From the NCBI RefSeq assembly GCF_028561275.1, contig NZ_JAQQTF010000004.1:682001-746000 (forward strand): DNA of 64,000 nucleotides, read 5' to 3'. This DNA comes from Aureisphaera galaxeae. GTDB lineage: Bacteria > Bacteroidota > Bacteroidia > Flavobacteriales > Flavobacteriaceae. The notes below the pieces were generated by a model. It searched no databases, was not told where the DNA came from, and saw only the letters and a program-made list of their open reading frames with translations. Positions within the stretch are counted from its first letter, which is position 1; each line of letters opens with the position of its first letter. Position numbers and translations under genes: made by a program. This document shows, piece after piece, positions 43,869-52,927 of the stretch.

Positions 43869-45671
43869 TTATATATCGAGATCGAATTCCTTTCGGAGGG
43901 TATCGATCAGCGGATTCTTTTCCTTTAATTTTTCGAACTTCTCCCGTGGCGTATACGCATATCGCTTTACTTCTTCTTCATTTACCTCTATAGAAAGGTC
44001 TATGTCGTAGTTTCTCAGTTGTTCCCGTAAATAGCCCAGTAATTCGTATTTAGCGCGTTCTACCTCCACCTTAATGGTGCTATTGGGAAAAACCAAATGA
44101 ATTAGGTTACCCTCCAATTTAGGAGTGCCCATGGTTAAGTGGGAGAGCAGGTTAAATTTTCCATCCTTCTCTACCTTTTTGGTGTAGGAAGTCCAAACGG
44201 ATTGCATTTCCTCTTCGGTAAAGGATTCCTTGGGAAGATTCTTTTCGTCTGGCTGATTGGCCACTAATTCTTTCTGAAGTTCCTGCTTCTTCCGAATGCT
44301 TTTCAATGAAAGGGCCGACACCTTTTTGGCATTCCGTTCTGCCAAGATTTGTGGTCGGTCGATGACGCGTTCTTGCTTGGGAGCAACCTCGGTCTTTTCT
44401 TCAGCGGCCACGGTTTCTTGTACGGGTACGGGTTCCTTAACTACGGGTTCGACAGCCGAAGGCTCTTGAACGGTCGTTTCAATTACCTCTGTAGGCATTG
44501 ATTCTGTAACCACCTCTTCCTTAGCAGGTTGTTTTTCAGTAACAGGGTTTCTTTGTGTTTTAAAGTAGGAGGGAGGGATTACGAAATGCTTCCCATTAGT
44601 ATTTTTTTTTTCTCCCTCGAAAGTGAGAGAGGCCAATTGCAATAAGCAAAGCTCTACCAATAACCGTTGGTTACGGCTGCTTTTGTACTTGAGGTCGCAG
44701 GTATTTGCCAAGTCGATGGCGTCAAGCAGGAATCCTTGGGATGTTTTTCCAGATTGTTCCAAGTACATTTGCTTTACTTGTTCTCCTACTTCCAACAAGG
44801 CAATGGTGGATGGGTTTTTACACACCAGTAAATCCCTAAAATGCGATGCCAATCCAGCTATAAAGTGATGACCATCGAATCCTTTGGAAAGGATCTCGTT
44901 GTATTTAATAAGTGCCTCTGGGATTTTATTTTCCAGTAACAAATCGGTGAGTTCGAAATAGTAGGTATAATCCAATACGTTCAGGTTCTCGGTAACGGCC
45001 TGACGCGTTAAATTCTTACCCGAAAAACTTACCACCCGATCAAAAATGGATAAGGCATCGCGCATGGCGCCATCTGCCTTCTGGGCAATGATATGCAAAG
45101 CGTCGTCTTCCGCATCAATCTGTTCGGCTTTGGCAACTTCGGCCAATTGCATTTTTATATCCTGAACGGTAATTCTCCTAAAATCGAATATCTGACAGCG
45201 GGAAAGGATGGTAGGGATGATTTTGTGCTTCTCCGTCGTAGCCAAAATGAAAATGGCGTGTTTGGGAGGTTCTTCCAACGTTTTCAAAAAAGCATTGAAT
45301 GCGGCAGAAGACAGCATGTGCACCTCGTCTATGATATACACTTTGTATTTTCCAACTTGCGGAGGGATCCTGACCTGATCGATGAGGTTTCGGATATCAT
45401 CCACAGAGTTATTGGAGGCGGCATCCAATTCAAAGATGTTGAAAGCAAAATCTTCATCTTCATGATGGCTACCATCGTCATTTATTTTCTTAGCTAGAAT
45501 ACGCGCACAAGTTGTTTTTCCTACTCCTCTGGGCCCTGTAAATAGAAGGGCTTGTGCTAAGTGATTGTTCTCTATGGCATTCTCCAGCGTATTGGTAATG
45601 GCCTGTTGCCCTACAACATCCTTAAAGGTAGTGGGGCGATACTTTCGGGCCGATACAATGAAGTGTTCCAT
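43869..45671 (-). CDS. dnaX: DNA polymerase III subunit gamma/tau
   Basis: 600 residues. Clamp-loader ATPase with ARKYRPTTFKDVVGQ, Walker A FTGPRGVGKTTCARILA (about 44-60), YIIDEVHMLSSAAFNAFLKT, sensor LATTEKHKIIPTILSRCQIF. The zinc-binding module normally found between Walker A and IFELDAAS is replaced by a short acidic HHEDEDF stretch without cysteines. A proline/valine/glutamate-rich linker follows residue 380, then a C-terminal domain (about 490-600) for polymerase binding. Confidence 0.95.
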   Translation of the reverse strand: MEHFIVSARKYRPTTFKDVVGQQAITNTLENAIENNHLAQALLFTGPRGVGKTTCARILAKKINDDGSHHEDEDFAFNIFELDAASNNSVDDIRNLIDQVRIPPQVGKYKVYIIDEVHMLSSAAFNAFLKTLEEPPKHAIFILATTEKHKIIPTILSRCQIFDFRRITVQDIKMQLAEVAKAEQIDAEDDALHIIAQKADGAMRDALSIFDRVVSFSGKNLTRQAVTENLNVLDYTYYFELTDLLLENKIPEALIKYNEILSKGFDGHHFIAGLASHFRDLLVCKNPSTIALLEVGEQVKQMYLEQSGKTSQGFLLDAIDLANTCDLKYKSSRNQRLLVELCLLQLASLTFEGEKKNTNGKHFVIPPSYFKTQRNPVTEKQPAKEEVVTESMPTEVIETTVQEPSAVEPVVKEPVPVQETVAAEEKTEVAPKQERVIDRPQILAERNAKKVSALSLKSIRKKQELQKELVANQPDEKNLPKESFTEEEMQSVWTSYTKKVEKDGKFNLLSHLTMGTPKLEGNLIHLVFPNSTIKVEVERAKYELLGYLREQLRNYDIDLSIEVNEEEVKRYAYTPREKFEKLKEKNPLIDTLRKEFDLDI

Positions 45672-45754
45672 AGACTAAAACAAATATAGTAAGGTAGTGG
45701 AAGTAATGAAACTTAAGGCCTTTGTATTTTGTATGAGTTATTAACATTTTAGTG

Positions 45755-45762
45755 TACTTTTG
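45755..45762 (+). promoter_or_regulatory. rnpB -7 element
   Basis: TACTTTTG, an exact TAnnTTTG, ends 5 bases before the mature 5' end of RNase P RNA. The -33 half is not clear. Confidence 0.6.
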
Positions 45763-45767
45763 CACCC

Positions 45768-46094
45768 GCAGGCCGCCTTATCGCTGTGAAGGAGTGCAAG
45801 CTCCCTTCACGGAGGAAAGTCCGGACACCATAGGGAAGCATAGCGGCTAACAGCCGTCGCCCTGTAGCACCCGCTACGGGGTAGGACAAGTGCAGCAGAA
45901 AGGATGTACAGGTAATGCTGTAGTGAAATCAGGTAAACTCTATGCGGTGAAATGCCATGTAAACCTAGGCTTGAGGGTACCCGCCCGATCTAGGAGGGTA
46001 GGCAGATTGAGTATTTTGGCAACAAAATATCTAGATAAATGATAAGGGCCTTGTAGTTTTGCTGCAGGGTACAGAATCCGGCTTATAGGCCTGC
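45768..46094 (+). ncRNA. rnpB: RNase P RNA (class A)
   Basis: Catalytic RNA that trims tRNA 5' leaders. Stem P1 is GCAGGCC (45768-45774) with GGCCTGC (46088-46094). The universal GGAGGAAAGTCCGGAC-type block is present near 45812-45827 (after ACGGAGGAAAGTCC) and the matching 3' block GGGTACAGAATCCGGC lies just before the 3' end. Length about 327 bases, normal. P1's 3' strand overlaps the last codons of the minus-strand gene at 46083. This accounts for the gap between dnaX and that gene. Confidence 0.95.
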
Positions 46095-46490
46095 ATTTTT
46101 ACTTTTGTGCACTTCCAATAGATGTTGCGCCCATGCTTTACAATCATCCATAGAAGAGAAGAGCTCTAACGTCCCTTTATAAAAGTTCTTTTCGAAGCTT
46201 GCTGTCTGCATGGCAGACTCGGTATAGCAAACCACTCCAATTCCCAAAAGGTTAGAGAATAGGTCCGATCGCATTAAACAGGTCGGATTTATGGTATAGT
46301 CGTATTTCCTATTGGCAATAGATATGAAAGGTGTATCGGGGTAATGCTCATGGAAAATCTGAGTCATTTTTTCAAGGTGGGGATAATCGAAAGCTACGCC
46401 TTCGTGTATGGTAGAAATGACATATTCCCTGTGCAATTCAAAAGTGGCAAAATCCAGCTCAATTACTTTCTTCTCATTTGGGGACGGCAT
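46083..46490 (-). CDS. Tandem paralogue 3, unrecognised
   Basis: About 135 residues. Aligns with the next two genes along its length: IELDFATFELHREYVISTIH, DYTINPTCLMRSDLFSNLLG, CYTESAMQTASFEKNFYKGT. The ATG at 46490 (MPSPNEKKVIELDF) is chosen by alignment; a TTG ten codons upstream belongs to a TACTTTG promoter-like site. The stop codon lies inside the P1 stem of rnpB on the other strand. Confidence 0.65.
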   Translation of the reverse strand: MPSPNEKKVIELDFATFELHREYVISTIHEGVAFDYPHLEKMTQIFHEHYPDTPFISIANRKYDYTINPTCLMRSDLFSNLLGIGVVCYTESAMQTASFEKNFYKGTLELFSSMDDCKAWAQHLLEVHKSKNAGL

Positions 46491-46550
46491 GGTACGTGAT
46501 TCTGAAAATTGAAGCTGCAAAGTACTGAATTTTAGATGTAATAGACAAAG

Positions 46551-46940
46551 TTATTGTCCAGATTCTTGAATATTTTTAAGGGTCCAAGCCTCGCATTCTT
46601 CCATGGAATAAAAAACACCAAAAGGACGTTTGTAAAAGGCCTTTTCAAACTGTGCCGTATTATAGGAAGATTCGGTATGGCAAAGGACAGCAATGCTCAT
46701 TAATCTCGGGTGATTGGAGACTTCCAAATAGCATGTGGGATTTACGGAAAAATCAAATTTTCGGTCCGAAATATATCCAAAAGGCTTATCTGGATAATAT
46801 TGTTCAAATACTTCGAAGAGTGATCCGAGTTTCGGAAGGTCGAAAACAATTCCTTCTTGTATGGTGAGCAATGCGTATTGATCATATATTTCTACCTGAA
46901 CAAAGTCCAGGTCGATGGTAGTAGGGGGGAGAGGAGTCAT
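46551..46940 (-). CDS. Tandem paralogue 2, unrecognised
   Basis: 129 residues. Shares with its neighbours the pattern IDLDFVQVEIYDQYALLTIQ, FGYISDRKFDFSVNPTCYLE, LCHTESSYNTAQFEKAFYKR and a C-terminal SMEECEAW. The alternation of strands and helices resembles a small STAS/SpoIIAA-like fold, but that is only an impression. No signal peptide. Confidence 0.7.
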   Translation of the reverse strand: MTPLPPTTIDLDFVQVEIYDQYALLTIQEGIVFDLPKLGSLFEVFEQYYPDKPFGYISDRKFDFSVNPTCYLEVSNHPRLMSIAVLCHTESSYNTAQFEKAFYKRPFGVFYSMEECEAWTLKNIQESGQ

Positions 46941-46949
46941 GTAGTCTTG

Positions 46950-47351
46950 TTAGATTTGTTTTTCTTGTTGTTTGGTTATTTTTTTTAGTTCTTTTTCAAT
47001 CCATTCTTCACCCTCTTGCATATCGTAAAACACCTTGAAAGGCCGCTTATAGAATTGCTTTTCGAACTGGGCCATTTGGTATGACTCTTCCGATTGACAA
47101 ACAATAGCGATTGCAGCAAGATTAGGATGGGATGAAGATGTTAGATAGGAGGTGGGGTTTACGGTATAATCGTTCCTTCTATCTGAAATATATCCAAATA
47201 GTTTATTGGGGTAATAGGTGTTGAATATGTTGTAGAACTCTTTCAATTCTGCTTGATCAAAAACTACCCCTTCATTGACAGAGGCAATCATTAAATTTGG
47301 ATACAATGTAACCTTAGCAAAATCGAGCGATATGGTCTTGGGGAACTTCAA
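46950..47351 (-). CDS. Tandem paralogue 1, unrecognised
   Basis: About 133 residues if started at TTG 47351, which aligns best with paralogue 2 (KFPKTISLDFAKVTLYPNLM) and leaves rsmD intact; a GTG at 47393 would overlap rsmD. Same blocks as the others: FGYISDRRNDYTVNPTSYLT, CQSEESYQMAQFEKQFYKRP. Lysine-rich C-terminus. The start is uncertain, because the TTG is also the end of a TACTTTG site. Confidence 0.6.
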   Translation of the reverse strand: MKFPKTISLDFAKVTLYPNLMIASVNEGVVFDQAELKEFYNIFNTYYPNKLFGYISDRRNDYTVNPTSYLTSSSHPNLAAIAIVCQSEESYQMAQFEKQFYKRPFKVFYDMQEGEEWIEKELKKITKQQEKQI

Positions 47352-47355
47352 AGTA

Positions 47356-47898
47356 CTAGATTTCTTTATTAAAAAAACTAAATACGGATCCACCGTATTT
47401 TCTAAACTCTTGAAAACCAGAAAGCTCTGTTAAGTCGGTCTGTTTTGGGTGCTCAATGATAAAAATTCCCTCTGGTTCCAACAAATTATTCTGAAAGATT
47501 TTTCTTACCATATCATCGATTTTCTCTATTTCAATGGCATAAGGTGGGTCTGCAAAGATCAGGTCGAAGGACTGTTGTGACTTTTCCAGAAACTTAAATA
47601 CATCGGATTTAAAAGGGGATATGGGAAGGGAAAGTTCGGTAGCCGTTTTATCAATGAATTTTACACAAGCATAATGGCTATCTACTGCCGTAATTTGCGA
47701 CACTCCTCGAGAAGCAAATTCATAGCTCATGTTCCCCGTTCCTGAAAACAGGTCGAGTACTCGGATTTCGTTAAAATCCAAACGGTTCCTTAGAATATTA
47801 AAGAGACCTTCCTTCGCAAAATCCGTTGTAGGGCGAACGGGAAGATTCTTGGGGGCCACAATTTTTTTTCCTTTATGCGTCCCTGAAATTATACGCAT
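47356..47898 (-). CDS. rsmD: 16S rRNA (guanine966-N2)-methyltransferase
   Basis: 180 residues. Begins MRIISGTHKGKKIVAPKNLP, then SAM site VLDLFSGTGNMSYEFASRG and catalytic DPPY in LIFADPPYAIEIE. Methylates G966 of 16S rRNA. Overlaps the DUF3822 gene upstream by 26 bases, so the pair is coupled. Confidence 0.95.
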   Translation of the reverse strand: MRIISGTHKGKKIVAPKNLPVRPTTDFAKEGLFNILRNRLDFNEIRVLDLFSGTGNMSYEFASRGVSQITAVDSHYACVKFIDKTATELSLPISPFKSDVFKFLEKSQQSFDLIFADPPYAIEIEKIDDMVRKIFQNNLLEPEGIFIIEHPKQTDLTELSGFQEFRKYGGSVFSFFNKEI

Positions 47899-48709
47899 TT
47901 GAGTTGGTTTTTAAAACATACTTCTCATGACCTTCCTCCTCCCCGAATGGAGGAAATTCACGCGTAACAAACGAAATATTTCTAATATAAGTATATAAGA
48001 ACTCAAATTTTTCATCCGATTTAACGATACTGCCACACAATGAGGTGTTTACATTGTCTGGATTTAGCTTTAATTGCTCCAAACAGAACAGTACATAGTA
48101 GATGAAATCTTCGGGAGTTTGGTATGAATAGGTATTGCAAAGTTGTAACTCTCCCTGTCGGATGACGATGCAATCGAATTCATTGCTTTTTACGTGCAGA
48201 TATACCTTTTCTTCGCTATTGTGCTTCTCTGTATTTAAAAAGTCGCTAAGAAGCACTGATATGGAGTGGTAGTATTCAAAACCTCCGTAACGTTCAAAAA
48301 TGTAGTTGTTAATGTTCATAAAGGGAACATATACAACGACAATGCCCTGGCTTTTAAGGGTATCATGGGCAATGTAATCGTTGCTCAATATCTTGGTATT
48401 GAATTTTAAGTACTCACTGGCCTTATTTTCATCGAAAAGCGTCTGGGGAACGGTACAGTAGGTGGGTGTGCTATAAATAAGCTGAACAACCTCAAATGCT
48501 CCGGCCAATTCGGGTGTACCTCTTAGCGTGGTATCCATTTCTAAAAGCAACTCTTCTGGAGTGTACGACCTTTCCAGTTCTTTTTCGTGATAAAAGACGA
48601 TATCCCCTTGTTGGGATGACACCAAAAAAGAAAGTCCGGTCAAAGAAATTTGAACGGACAATCTACAAGTTTGGTTGGTTTTATTATTGTCTATCAGTGG
48701 CTTTGTCAT
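47873..48709 (-). CDS. DUF3822 family protein
   Basis: About 278 residues. The CRLSVQISLTGLSFLV opening, EVVQLIYSTPTYCTVPQTLF, then KVYLHVKSNEFDCIVIRQGELQ and a C-terminal LCGSIVKSDEKFEFLYTYI follow the actin-like (ASKHA, type IV pilus PilM-like) layout of DUF3822, a family regularly found next to rsmD in Bacteroidota. Function unknown. ATG 48709 (MTKPLIDNN) is preferred to 48742 because it reduces the overlap with the next gene to 26 bases. Confidence 0.8.
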   Translation of the reverse strand: MTKPLIDNNKTNQTCRLSVQISLTGLSFLVSSQQGDIVFYHEKELERSYTPEELLLEMDTTLRGTPELAGAFEVVQLIYSTPTYCTVPQTLFDENKASEYLKFNTKILSNDYIAHDTLKSQGIVVVYVPFMNINNYIFERYGGFEYYHSISVLLSDFLNTEKHNSEEKVYLHVKSNEFDCIVIRQGELQLCNTYSYQTPEDFIYYVLFCLEQLKLNPDNVNTSLCGSIVKSDEKFEFLYTYIRNISFVTREFPPFGEEEGHEKYVLKTNSNAYNFRDA

Positions 48710-49430
48710 ATAATTTTGGCCAGTTTCCACTGGTGTCGACATCGTCCATAGATCCTACCTTGATAAATTCCCCATTTACTCCGTCTACCGCATTGGTTTG
48801 CTTTTCCTGAGCAATTAGGTTCCTGTCTTGACCCGCTAACACTACTTCCTTAGCAACCTTGGCTTCGAATACAGAATACATAGTTCCGCCTTTCTCAAGC
48901 TTTCCAGCCTTCATTTCAAATTTTGAATCCGATTCAGGAACATCCATCATAGTCTTGTAGCGGTCTGTACCTTGGAATAAAGAATCTCTTACAGGCTTAA
49001 ATCCAAGGGTGTCTATAATAATAAGGTCGATAAAGTAACCTCCTTCTTCAGGATCTAGACCATAAGCGATATTCTTTTCTGTATCTGCCTTACTACTGTC
49101 ACGTCTCTGCGTAATAGCGTATTGTGCTGTATCGATAAATCGAACCAAGCTATCAAAGCTTCCCGTAAAGTTTCCGGTAATTTCCTGGTGCGCCAACTGT
49201 GATGCCTGAATGTCTTTCAACTTGGCAATCACCATCTCATATTTTTGTTCCTTCAACTTATTGAATCGAGTTGTACTTGTAATCGAATTGTACAATTGCC
49301 AACCTAGATAAACTGAGATCAGTAACAATACAATGGAAATGATCGGCGCGAATTTAACAGGTACATATTTTGTGACAACTCTGGCTATTATAATGATTGC
49401 CACTATTCCAAGTACAATGTATAGAATCAT
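48684..49430 (-). CDS. Hypothetical membrane-anchored protein
   Basis: 248 residues. Two N-terminal membrane helices (LYIVLGIVAIIIIARVV, IISIVLLLISVYLGWQLY) followed by a periplasmic coiled-coil (RFNKLKEQKYEMVIAKLKDI) and a globular domain. The family is commonly found upstream of DUF3822-rsmD in flavobacteria as I recall; function unknown. First gene of this operon. Confidence 0.65.
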   Translation of the reverse strand: MILYIVLGIVAIIIIARVVTKYVPVKFAPIISIVLLLISVYLGWQLYNSITSTTRFNKLKEQKYEMVIAKLKDIQASQLAHQEITGNFTGSFDSLVRFIDTAQYAITQRRDSSKADTEKNIAYGLDPEEGGYFIDLIIIDTLGFKPVRDSLFQGTDRYKTMMDVPESDSKFEMKAGKLEKGGTMYSVFEAKVAKEVVLAGQDRNLIAQEKQTNAVDGVNGEFIKVGSMDDVDTSGNWPKLYDKATDRQ

Positions 49431-49551
49431 AATGAATATTTGAAGATTATTTTATTTTAAGGTCTATCGCAAATCTACAATTTTTTTTTATTCGTAAAAG
49501 GATATTACGAAAAAAACCTACCTATCTTTAGCCCTTAGTTTTTCTGGCTTT

Positions 49552-50982
49552 ATGGATGTTTCGCATTTCTATGGTTTACTTAAGAGTGATTTCCCACATA
49601 GGGTCACAAATAAGCAAGATATTGCCCTTAAGTTATTGGCCCAATTCATCTTATCGGAAACCAAGAATGAAACTTTTTTGTTAAAAGGATACGCTGGTAC
49701 GGGAAAAACGACGCTTATAGGGACCTTGGTAAAAAATCTTTGGAAAGCCCAAAAGTCATTCGTGCTGCTAGCACCCACGGGCCGCGCCGCTAAAGTCATT
49801 TCCAATTATAGTGGAAAACAAGCCCTTACCATTCACAAGAAGATCTATATGCCTAAAAGCGAGGGTGTTGGTAAAGTAGTGTTTAGTCTTCAGAAGAATA
49901 AAGCACGGAATGTGATCTTCATTGTGGACGAAGCCTCCATGATTCCAGACATCAATCAAGATTCCCGTCTTTTCGAAAACGGCTCTTTGCTAGACGACCT
50001 CATGCAATACGTATATAGTGGGCATGGTTGTAAGCTATTGCTCATTGGGGATACGGCGCAGTTACCTCCCGTAAAACTGGATATGAGCCCTGCTTTGGAG
50101 GAGAAAACCTTAGAGAACTATTACAATAAGGAAGTCGTTTCATTAGAGTTGAATGAAGTAGTACGCCAGCAACAAGAAAGTGGGATACTATATAATGCCA
50201 CCCAAATTAGGGATGCATTAGACTCGGGCTTCTACGAGAGTTTTAAAATAACCGAAGCTCCCTTTCCCGAAGTGGTGCGCCCTCAGGATGGGCAAGAGGT
50301 TATGGATGCCATACAGGATAGCTACGATCAGCATGGCAATGAGGACACAGTAATTATTGTAAGATCCAATAAAAGGGCGAACCTATACAATCAGAATATA
50401 AGGCAACGCATCCTGTTTCGGGAAGAAGAACTTTCGGCAGGGGACTACCTCATGGTGGTAAAGAATAATTACTTCTGGGTAAAACCCCATTCGGAAGCTG
50501 GTTTTGTGGCCAATGGAGACATTATCGAAGTATTAGAGATATTCGGCATTAAGGAATTGTACGGATTTCGTTTTGCCGAAGTGAAAGTACGCATGGTCGA
50601 TTACCCCAATATGAAACCTTTGGAAACCGTGCTCTTATTAGAAACCCTAACTTCGGAAACCCCGTCACTTTCTTATGAAGATTCCAATAAATTATACGAA
50701 GAGGTAAAAAAAGATTACGCCGATGTAAAATCGAATTACAAACGCTTCCTTTCCATTAAAAACAACAAGTACTTTAATTCCCTGCAAGTAAAGTTTTCCT
50801 ATGCCATAACCTGCCATAAGTCCCAAGGGGGTCAATGGAATACGGTTTTTATTGAGCAGCCTTATTTGCCCAACGGAGTGGACAAAGATTATTTACGTTG
50901 GTTGTACACTGCCATGACCCGAGCAAAAGAACGATTGTATCTACTGGGGTTCAAGAGGGAATTTTTCGAAGATTCTCAGTAA
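49552..50982 (+). CDS. Dda/RecD2-like ATP-dependent DNA helicase
   Basis: 476 residues, superfamily 1. Walker A LLKGYAGTGKTTLIGTL (Lys52), motif Ia LLAPTGRAAKVI, motif II VDEASMI, motif III LLIGDTAQLPPV, and a C-terminal UvrD_C_2-type motif YAITCHKSQGGQWNTVFIEQ with YTAMTRAKERLYLLG. Lacks the N-terminal region of RecD. A single-subunit 5'-3' helicase for replication or repair. Confidence 0.9.
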   Translation: MDVSHFYGLLKSDFPHRVTNKQDIALKLLAQFILSETKNETFLLKGYAGTGKTTLIGTLVKNLWKAQKSFVLLAPTGRAAKVISNYSGKQALTIHKKIYMPKSEGVGKVVFSLQKNKARNVIFIVDEASMIPDINQDSRLFENGSLLDDLMQYVYSGHGCKLLLIGDTAQLPPVKLDMSPALEEKTLENYYNKEVVSLELNEVVRQQQESGILYNATQIRDALDSGFYESFKITEAPFPEVVRPQDGQEVMDAIQDSYDQHGNEDTVIIVRSNKRANLYNQNIRQRILFREEELSAGDYLMVVKNNYFWVKPHSEAGFVANGDIIEVLEIFGIKELYGFRFAEVKVRMVDYPNMKPLETVLLLETLTSETPSLSYEDSNKLYEEVKKDYADVKSNYKRFLSIKNNKYFNSLQVKFSYAITCHKSQGGQWNTVFIEQPYLPNGVDKDYLRWLYTAMTRAKERLYLLGFKREFFEDSQ

Positions 50983-51049
50983 ACCTTTTCCATTTTTGAA
51001 CATCTATAAAATAATCTGGTTAATTTCTTTTCAGAATTAACAAAGATGC

Positions 51050-51057
51050 TATTTTTG
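51050..51057 (+). promoter_or_regulatory. -7 element before the kdsB-kdnB gene
   Basis: TATTTTTG, an exact TAnnTTTG, 24 bases before the TTG start. It leaves a leader of about 17 bases and supports that start. Confidence 0.55.
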
Positions 51058-51080
51058 AAAATTGATAAAAACCCTATCAT

Positions 51081-52910
51081 TTGAAGATAATTGCTATGAT
51101 CCCCGCACGCTATGGTGCGTCGCGTTTTCCCGGAAAATTAATGCAGGACCTTGGGGGGAAACCTGTAATCGTCCGTACTTATGAAGCTACCCAAGAAACA
51201 GAGCTATTCGATGAAGTATATGTTGTAACCGACAGTGAGGTGATCTTTAAAGAGATCGAACTGCACGGTGGTAAGGCTATTATGAGCAAGAAGGAACATG
51301 ACTGTGGTACTGATCGAATTGCAGAAGCCGTCGAGGACATGGATGTGGATATTGTAGTAAATGTACAAGGGGACGAACCTTTTACCAGTAAATCGGGCCT
51401 TCAACAAGTGTTGGGAGTATTTAATGGTCCCGATGCCGATAAGATCGATCTGGCTTCCCTCATGACCGAAATTTATGACTGGAAGGAAATCAGTGACCCC
51501 AATGCGGTGAAAGTTATTGTAGACAGGGACAATTTTGCGCTTTACTTTTCACGTTCACCCATTCCATACCCAAGGGACAAGAACGCAGCCGTACAATATT
51601 ACAAGCATAAAGGGATATATGCATTTCGAAAAGAAGCATTGTTAGATTTCTATCGTTTGCCCATGCGAACCTTAGAAGCGGCAGAAAAAATAGAATGTAT
51701 TCGTTTTTTGGAATACGGAAAGAATATAAAAATGGCTATATCCAATACACAAGGGATCGAGATCGATACCCCCGAAGACCTCGTGCGAGCCAATAAAGTG
51801 CTGAAGGAAGACAAAGGGATTCGTGTAAACAACAAGTACCGCAACTTCCCCATGGTGCCCAAGGTGGTATTCGGAAGGGGATGTTTCGATCAGTTACCCT
51901 CCATCTTAGCGCCTCAACGAAAGGACAAGGCTCCTTTCATTTATTTGGTAGACGACGTATTTAAAGAGAATGAAGAATTGATAAACCGAATGAATCTTCG
52001 GTTTAATGATAAACTCATCTTTGTTTCAGCTGAAGAAGAACCGAAGACCGAACAGGTAGATACCATAGTAAAGAACATAAAATCTGAATTTACCTACCGT
52101 CCTTCCGGAATTATTGGAGTAGGAGGTGGAAGTATTCTAGACCTTTCCAAAGCGGTGTCCATTATGCTTACCAATAAAGGAAGTGCTTCCGACTATCAAG
52201 GTTGGGATTTGGTGAAGAACAAAGCGGTTTATCATGTTGGTGTACCTACCATATCTGGAACCGGAGCCGAAGTTTCCAGAACCACTGTGCTTACAGGGCC
52301 TGAGAAGAAGTTGGGGATTAATAGTGACTTTACACCTTTTGATCAAGTGGTGCTGGATCCGGACCTTACCGTTGGAGTTCCGAAGAATCAGTGGTTTTAT
52401 ACGGGAATGGACTGTTTTATTCACTGTGTGGAGTCTTTAAATGGTACGTTCCTAAATGAATTCAGTAAGAGTTATGGAGAGAAGGCTTATGATCTTTGTA
52501 AGGAGATCTTCATGAACGGAAATCTTACCGAGGTAGAATCCCGAGGCAAATTAATGATGGCTTCTTGGCATGGCGGAATGAGCATTGCTTATTCCCAGGT
52601 AGGAGTTGCTCACGCTATGAGTTATGGACTTTCCTACGTATTGGGAACTAAACATGGAGTCGGAAACTGTATTGTATTCGATCATTTGGAGGAATACTAT
52701 CCAGAAGGAGTACGTCTTTTCAAGGAAATGAAGGAATATCACAATATTGATATTCCACAAGGTATTTGTGGCAATCTTACCGATTATCAGATGGAAACGA
52801 TGATCGATATTGCACTGAGTCTTGTTCCCCTTTGGGAAAATGCGCTTGGCGAAGATTGGGAGCAGAAAATGACTCGTGACAAGCTGAAGGAATTATACCT
52901 TAAGATGTAA
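51081..52910 (+). CDS. kdsB: Fused CMP-Kdo synthetase (KdsB) and Kdo 8-oxidase (KdnB)
   Basis: 609 residues from a TTG start; the later ATG at 51096 would cut the first beta strand. Residues 1 to about 243 are Kds[68 protein letters not shown]. From about 250, an iron-type alcohol dehydrogenase matching Kdn[47 protein letters not shown], with metal ligands Asp and His in [12 protein letters not shown] and His in [10 protein letters not shown] and LGTKHGVGN. KdnB oxidises Kdo at C8 for 8-amino-Kdo synthesis; KdnA aminotransferase is not in the window. Whether the fused KdsB prefers 8-amino-Kdo is inference. Confidence 0.9.
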   Translation: MKIIAMIPARYGASRFPGKLMQDLGGKPVIVRTYEATQETELFDEVYVVTDSEVIFKEIELHGGKAIMSKKEHDCGTDRIAEAVEDMDVDIVVNVQGDEPFTSKSGLQQVLGVFNGPDADKIDLASLMTEIYDWKEISDPNAVKVIVDRDNFALYFSRSPIPYPRDKNAAVQYYKHKGIYAFRKEALLDFYRLPMRTLEAAEKIECIRFLEYGKNIKMAISNTQGIEIDTPEDLVRANKVLKEDKGIRVNNKYRNFPMVPKVVFGRGCFDQLPSILAPQRKDKAPFIYLVDDVFKENEELINRMNLRFNDKLIFVSAEEEPKTEQVDTIVKNIKSEFTYRPSGIIGVGGGSILDLSKAVSIMLTNKGSASDYQGWDLVKNKAVYHVGVPTISGTGAEVSRTTVLTGPEKKLGINSDFTPFDQVVLDPDLTVGVPKNQWFYTGMDCFIHCVESLNGTFLNEFSKSYGEKAYDLCKEIFMNGNLTEVESRGKLMMASWHGGMSIAYSQVGVAHAMSYGLSYVLGTKHGVGNCIVFDHLEEYYPEGVRLFKEMKEYHNIDIPQGICGNLTDYQMETMIDIALSLVPLWENALGEDWEQKMTRDKLKELYLKM

Positions 52911-52927
52911 AGGCGTATTTTCGCGCT

